Origin: Planctomycetota bacterium
GTDB taxonomy: Bacteria > Planctomycetota > Phycisphaerae > WQYP01
Direction of reading: 5' to 3'
Length of the DNA stretch: 35,937 nt
NCBI GenBank assembly: GCA_021808485.1
Contig: JAKBBN010000030.1
Coordinates: 1 to 35,937 of the forward strand
The notes beneath the pieces are model-generated. The model saw only the letters and a list, made by a program, of their open reading frames with translations, ran no database searches and had not been told where the DNA came from. Positions 34,025 through 35,937 of this stretch are shown here, one piece after another; position 1 is the stretch's first letter, and each line of letters opens with the position of its first letter. The translations under genes were made by a program, and so were the position numbers.

Positions 34025-35101
34025 ATGCTCCCCAAACCGACCAAATGGCTTATCGCCATATCACTTCTGATTATGTTCATTTGCGCCCTGCTGATCGGCA
34101 TGGCGAGTTCCAGTGCAAACCGGCGCATTACCGAGGCCACTCCTCCCTTGCATTTTCCGCTGCACGGCTTGCCGCCCATTCGCGGATTCTGCATGCAGCT
34201 TTGCCTGCCGGGACATTTAAAGGCGTATGAGCGGTCCATCCGCAACCTGCGGGCGATGGGGTGCCGCTGGATAAATTTTGTGGTCAACGCCCGGCAGAAG
34301 GGCTTGACGGCGGTTCATTTGAGCATGGATCACAAAAAATCGCTGTCCGCTCCGGATATTTTACGGGTGCTGGCATTCGCCCATTCACTGCACATTAAAA
34401 CGATGCTGATGCCGATTGTGCTGCTGGATCATGCCACCGGTTCCGAGTGGCGGGGGGCCATCAAGCCGCGGAGCTGGCCGATGTGGTTTGCCGGTTACCG
34501 CCGGTATATTTTAAGGGCGGCGCGATGGGCACAAGCCGGTCATGTCCGTATTTTTTCCGTCGGCAGCGAACTTTTGACCAGTGAAAGCCACAAACGCCAG
34601 TGGATACGGATTGTGGCCGCGGTACGCCGTCTGTTTCACGGCAAATTGACCTACAGTTCCAACTGGGATCACTATCAGGATGTGCGGATATGGCCGGAAC
34701 TTAATTATGTGGGCATGAATTCGTATTACGACCTGGGGAAACGCGCGCATAAGCCGGTGGGGCAAATCATGGCGACCTGGCGGCCGATACAGAGAAACAT
34801 GCTGGCGTTTGCCCGGCGGATGCATAAGCCGCTGCTGATCACGGAAACAGGGTGGGACAATCTGCAAAACACACTGGAAAAGCCATGGGACTATGTGGGC
34901 ACCGGTCGGATAGAGCCGGGAGTTCAGGCACGGGCGTATGAGGCCTATATACGGGTGTGGCGGCGCCTGCCGCCCCGGGAGTTTGCCGGGGTGTTTTTCT
35001 GGGAATGGTGGCCGGGGGTAAAGCCGACACATTACGGCGCGTATTCATTGCAGGGCGAACCGGCCTTGCCGCTGGTGGAACATTGGATATCCGGGAAGTA
35101 A
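34025..35101 (+). CDS. GH113-like TIM-barrel glycoside hydrolase, membrane-anchored or secreted
   Basis: A 358-residue protein. An N-terminal hydrophobic stretch (WLIAISLLIMFICALLIG) is a signal peptide or anchor. The barrel follows, with the retaining-glycosidase pair Glu182 in FSVGSELLTSE (acid/base) and Glu274 in LLITETGWDN (nucleophile), plus a late tryptophan-rich strand FFWEWWPG. This pattern matches the family GH113 type, which includes beta-mannanases. Substrate specificity is inferred from family resemblance only. It lies 154 bases after the H-X9-DG-like gene on the same strand. Confidence 0.8.
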   Translation: MLPKPTKWLIAISLLIMFICALLIGMASSSANRRITEATPPLHFPLHGLPPIRGFCMQLCLPGHLKAYERSIRNLRAMGCRWINFVVNARQKGLTAVHLSMDHKKSLSAPDILRVLAFAHSLHIKTMLMPIVLLDHATGSEWRGAIKPRSWPMWFAGYRRYILRAARWAQAGHVRIFSVGSELLTSESHKRQWIRIVAAVRRLFHGKLTYSSNWDHYQDVRIWPELNYVGMNSYYDLGKRAHKPVGQIMATWRPIQRNMLAFARRMHKPLLITETGWDNLQNTLEKPWDYVGTGRIEPGVQARAYEAYIRVWRRLPPREFAGVFFWEWWPGVKPTHYGAYSLQGEPALPLVEHWISGK

Positions 35102-35778
35102 AAGAACCGGCGGCGGAAGAAGACGGAAAAAGTGCGGGTTAATTGAAGCACCCGGAACGTATGGGACGTGCTTCCAAGCCGGTTGGCATGAGCCATGCGG
35201 GGCCGGATATTTTAAAGTGGCGGACTTAATATGGGTGGGCGTCCGCGCCGGCGTTCATGTTCAAAAGGATTTGCGTGTATCAGCCGGCGCACTGCGGTCC
35301 CGCCGCCCCGCCGCGCAAAAAGGTCGTGCGACATTCGCCGATCCTCTTTCGCCAACACCACGATATACGTCGTCTGCACGGTCAGCCTCCTTGCCATGGG
35401 TACGCGTATCGCATCGGCAAAAACAAAAGAATTATTCAGCGGTGGATGATTGGCAGCGCACCGCAAGCCGCGGCATTTGGCGGCTTATCCCCGGTGAACG
35501 TCACAGATAAGCGAAATTCCTAAAATGAAATAGGAAGTTTACCTATCAATGATATACTATACTTCCTGATGCCGCTAGTCGGCTAAATCTTAGAGACTGA
35601 CTTCCATCAGATCGGAGGAGAAGTTCAGGGTACCCAAGGTGTTACGATCTCCGCCTCGGCCCGCGACGCAACAGGGCCAGACAGGTGGTCGGCCAATTCA
35701 GCAAGGGCAACGGCGCCGGGCAATTCGCCAGGCCGCCGCGTTCCGGTGACCATTGCAGTTACAGGGTTGAGGCACACC
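35102..35778. other. 677-base stretch with no convincing gene
   Basis: All frames are partly open, which is common in GC-rich DNA. The best candidate is a 55-residue minus-strand ORF from a GTG at 35379 to 35212 with a perfect AAGGAGG six bases upstream, but its product has no recognisable feature. A 35625-35891 minus-strand ORF overlaps the exported-protein start and is rejected. From 35520 the sequence becomes AT-richer and contains the inverted repeat listed separately. I recognise no riboswitch or RNA gene. Confidence 0.5.
35532..35567. repeat. inverted repeat AGGAAGT / ACTTCCT around an AT-rich core
   Basis: Perfect 7-bp arms (35532-35538 and 35561-35567) flank 22 AT-rich bases containing two overlapping TATACT hexamers. 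This could be an operator over a promoter for the gene at 35779, or a hairpin in a leader. Confidence 0.4.
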
Positions 35779-35937
35779 ATGAAAGCGCACCTGAAAAGAA
35801 CCTGGTTCATGGCTGGAGCGGGGGCTTTGGCCGTGAGTGTAGCGGTCGGCCTGATGGCGGAAATCAAGGGCGATCCGCGTGCGGGGATCATGGCGGCCGC
35901 ACCGGCCGCTGGTCAGCCGATTGCCATAAAACAGATC
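35779..35937 (+). CDS. 5' end of an exported or membrane protein (cut by the window end)
   Basis: ATG at 35779 is preceded by GAGG at six to seven bases, and the frame stays open to the last base (53 residues visible). The N terminus is MKAHLKRTWFMAGAGALAVS followed by VAVGLMAE, a good signal peptide or anchor, then an Ala/Gly/Pro-rich stretch ending GQPIAIKQI. Not enough is visible to name the protein. Confidence 0.65.
   Translation, partial: MKAHLKRTWFMAGAGALAVSVAVGLMAEIKGDPRAGIMAAAPAAGQPIAIKQI

Noticed and set aside
35606..35622. Bases resembling a sequencing adapter (AGATCGGA...)
   Set aside because: Only the first eight bases match and the sequence continues into ordinary genomic DNA with an intact downstream gene start.
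1..35937. Search for tRNA, rRNA, CRISPR arrays, insertion sequences and prophage genes
   Set aside because: No tRNA-like TPsiC-arm with matching acceptor, no repeat-spacer pattern, no transposase or phage gene was recognised by reading both strands.

Overview
The window is about 36 kb of gene-dense, moderately GC-rich bacterial chromosome, and the gene content suggests a planctomycete, probably of the Phycisphaerae type. That assignment is inference. It rests on a DUF5107-type TPR protein, two proteins with prepilin-like H-X9-DG-type signatures, a PEP-CTERM-like secreted protein, an oversized SecA ending in a SEC-C zinc motif, and a WXG100/FtsK-type (type VII-like) locus. I saw no rRNA, tRNA, CRISPR array or insertion sequence. 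Most intergenic gaps are short. Shine-Dalgarno sequences are common but not universal.

Layout. Bases 1-5237 (+ strand): the 3' part of a DUF5107/TPR gene, a sugar-porter MFS transporter, a small membrane protein and a three-TM protein with an FADGH motif. Bases 5262-13694 (- strand) read, in transcription order: a secretory ORF in the position of secM, secA, der, an HtrA/DegP-like protease, and an amidohydrolase. Bases 13792-17184 (-): a large GAF-PAS-GGDEF-EAL sensor. Bases 17407-19131 (+): a strong promoter with repeat sequences, a proline-rich unknown protein, and lexA overlapping its 3' end. Bases 19310-20650 (+): an ArsR regulator, an SRPBCC protein and a SnoaL-like protein, driven by a consensus promoter that appears to give a leaderless mRNA.

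Bases 20741-26696 (-) hold the most system-like block. In transcription order it is acpS, a WXG100-like protein, a 339-residue helical protein, a 70-residue Trp-containing helical protein, and a 1312-residue membrane ATPase with three FtsK/EccC-type domains of which only the middle one keeps its Walker motifs. This looks like a minimal type VII secretion-like locus. Bases 26836-27582 (-) encode a PEP-CTERM-like protein with a clear terminator. Bases 27864-29016 (+) encode a DoxX protein and a lipoprotein. Bases 29078-31791 (-) encode a cupin protein, Asd and TruA. Bases 32079-35101 (+) encode two small membrane proteins, an H-X9-DG-like anchored protein and a GH113-like glycosidase. A 677-base stretch without a convincing gene follows, then the 5' end of a new exported protein cut by the window edge.

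How the parts fit. The secretion theme recurs: SecA with five tandem helical repeats, a possible secretion-monitoring leader ORF before it, the periplasmic protease downstream, and the separate type VII-like locus. The strongest leads are the SecA repeats, the secM-position ORF with a possible hairpin over the secA ribosome-binding site, the FtsK/WXG100 operon, the lexA promoter repeats and overlapping gene, and the leaderless promoters. All functional statements are from sequence reading only; no database search or structure prediction was run.
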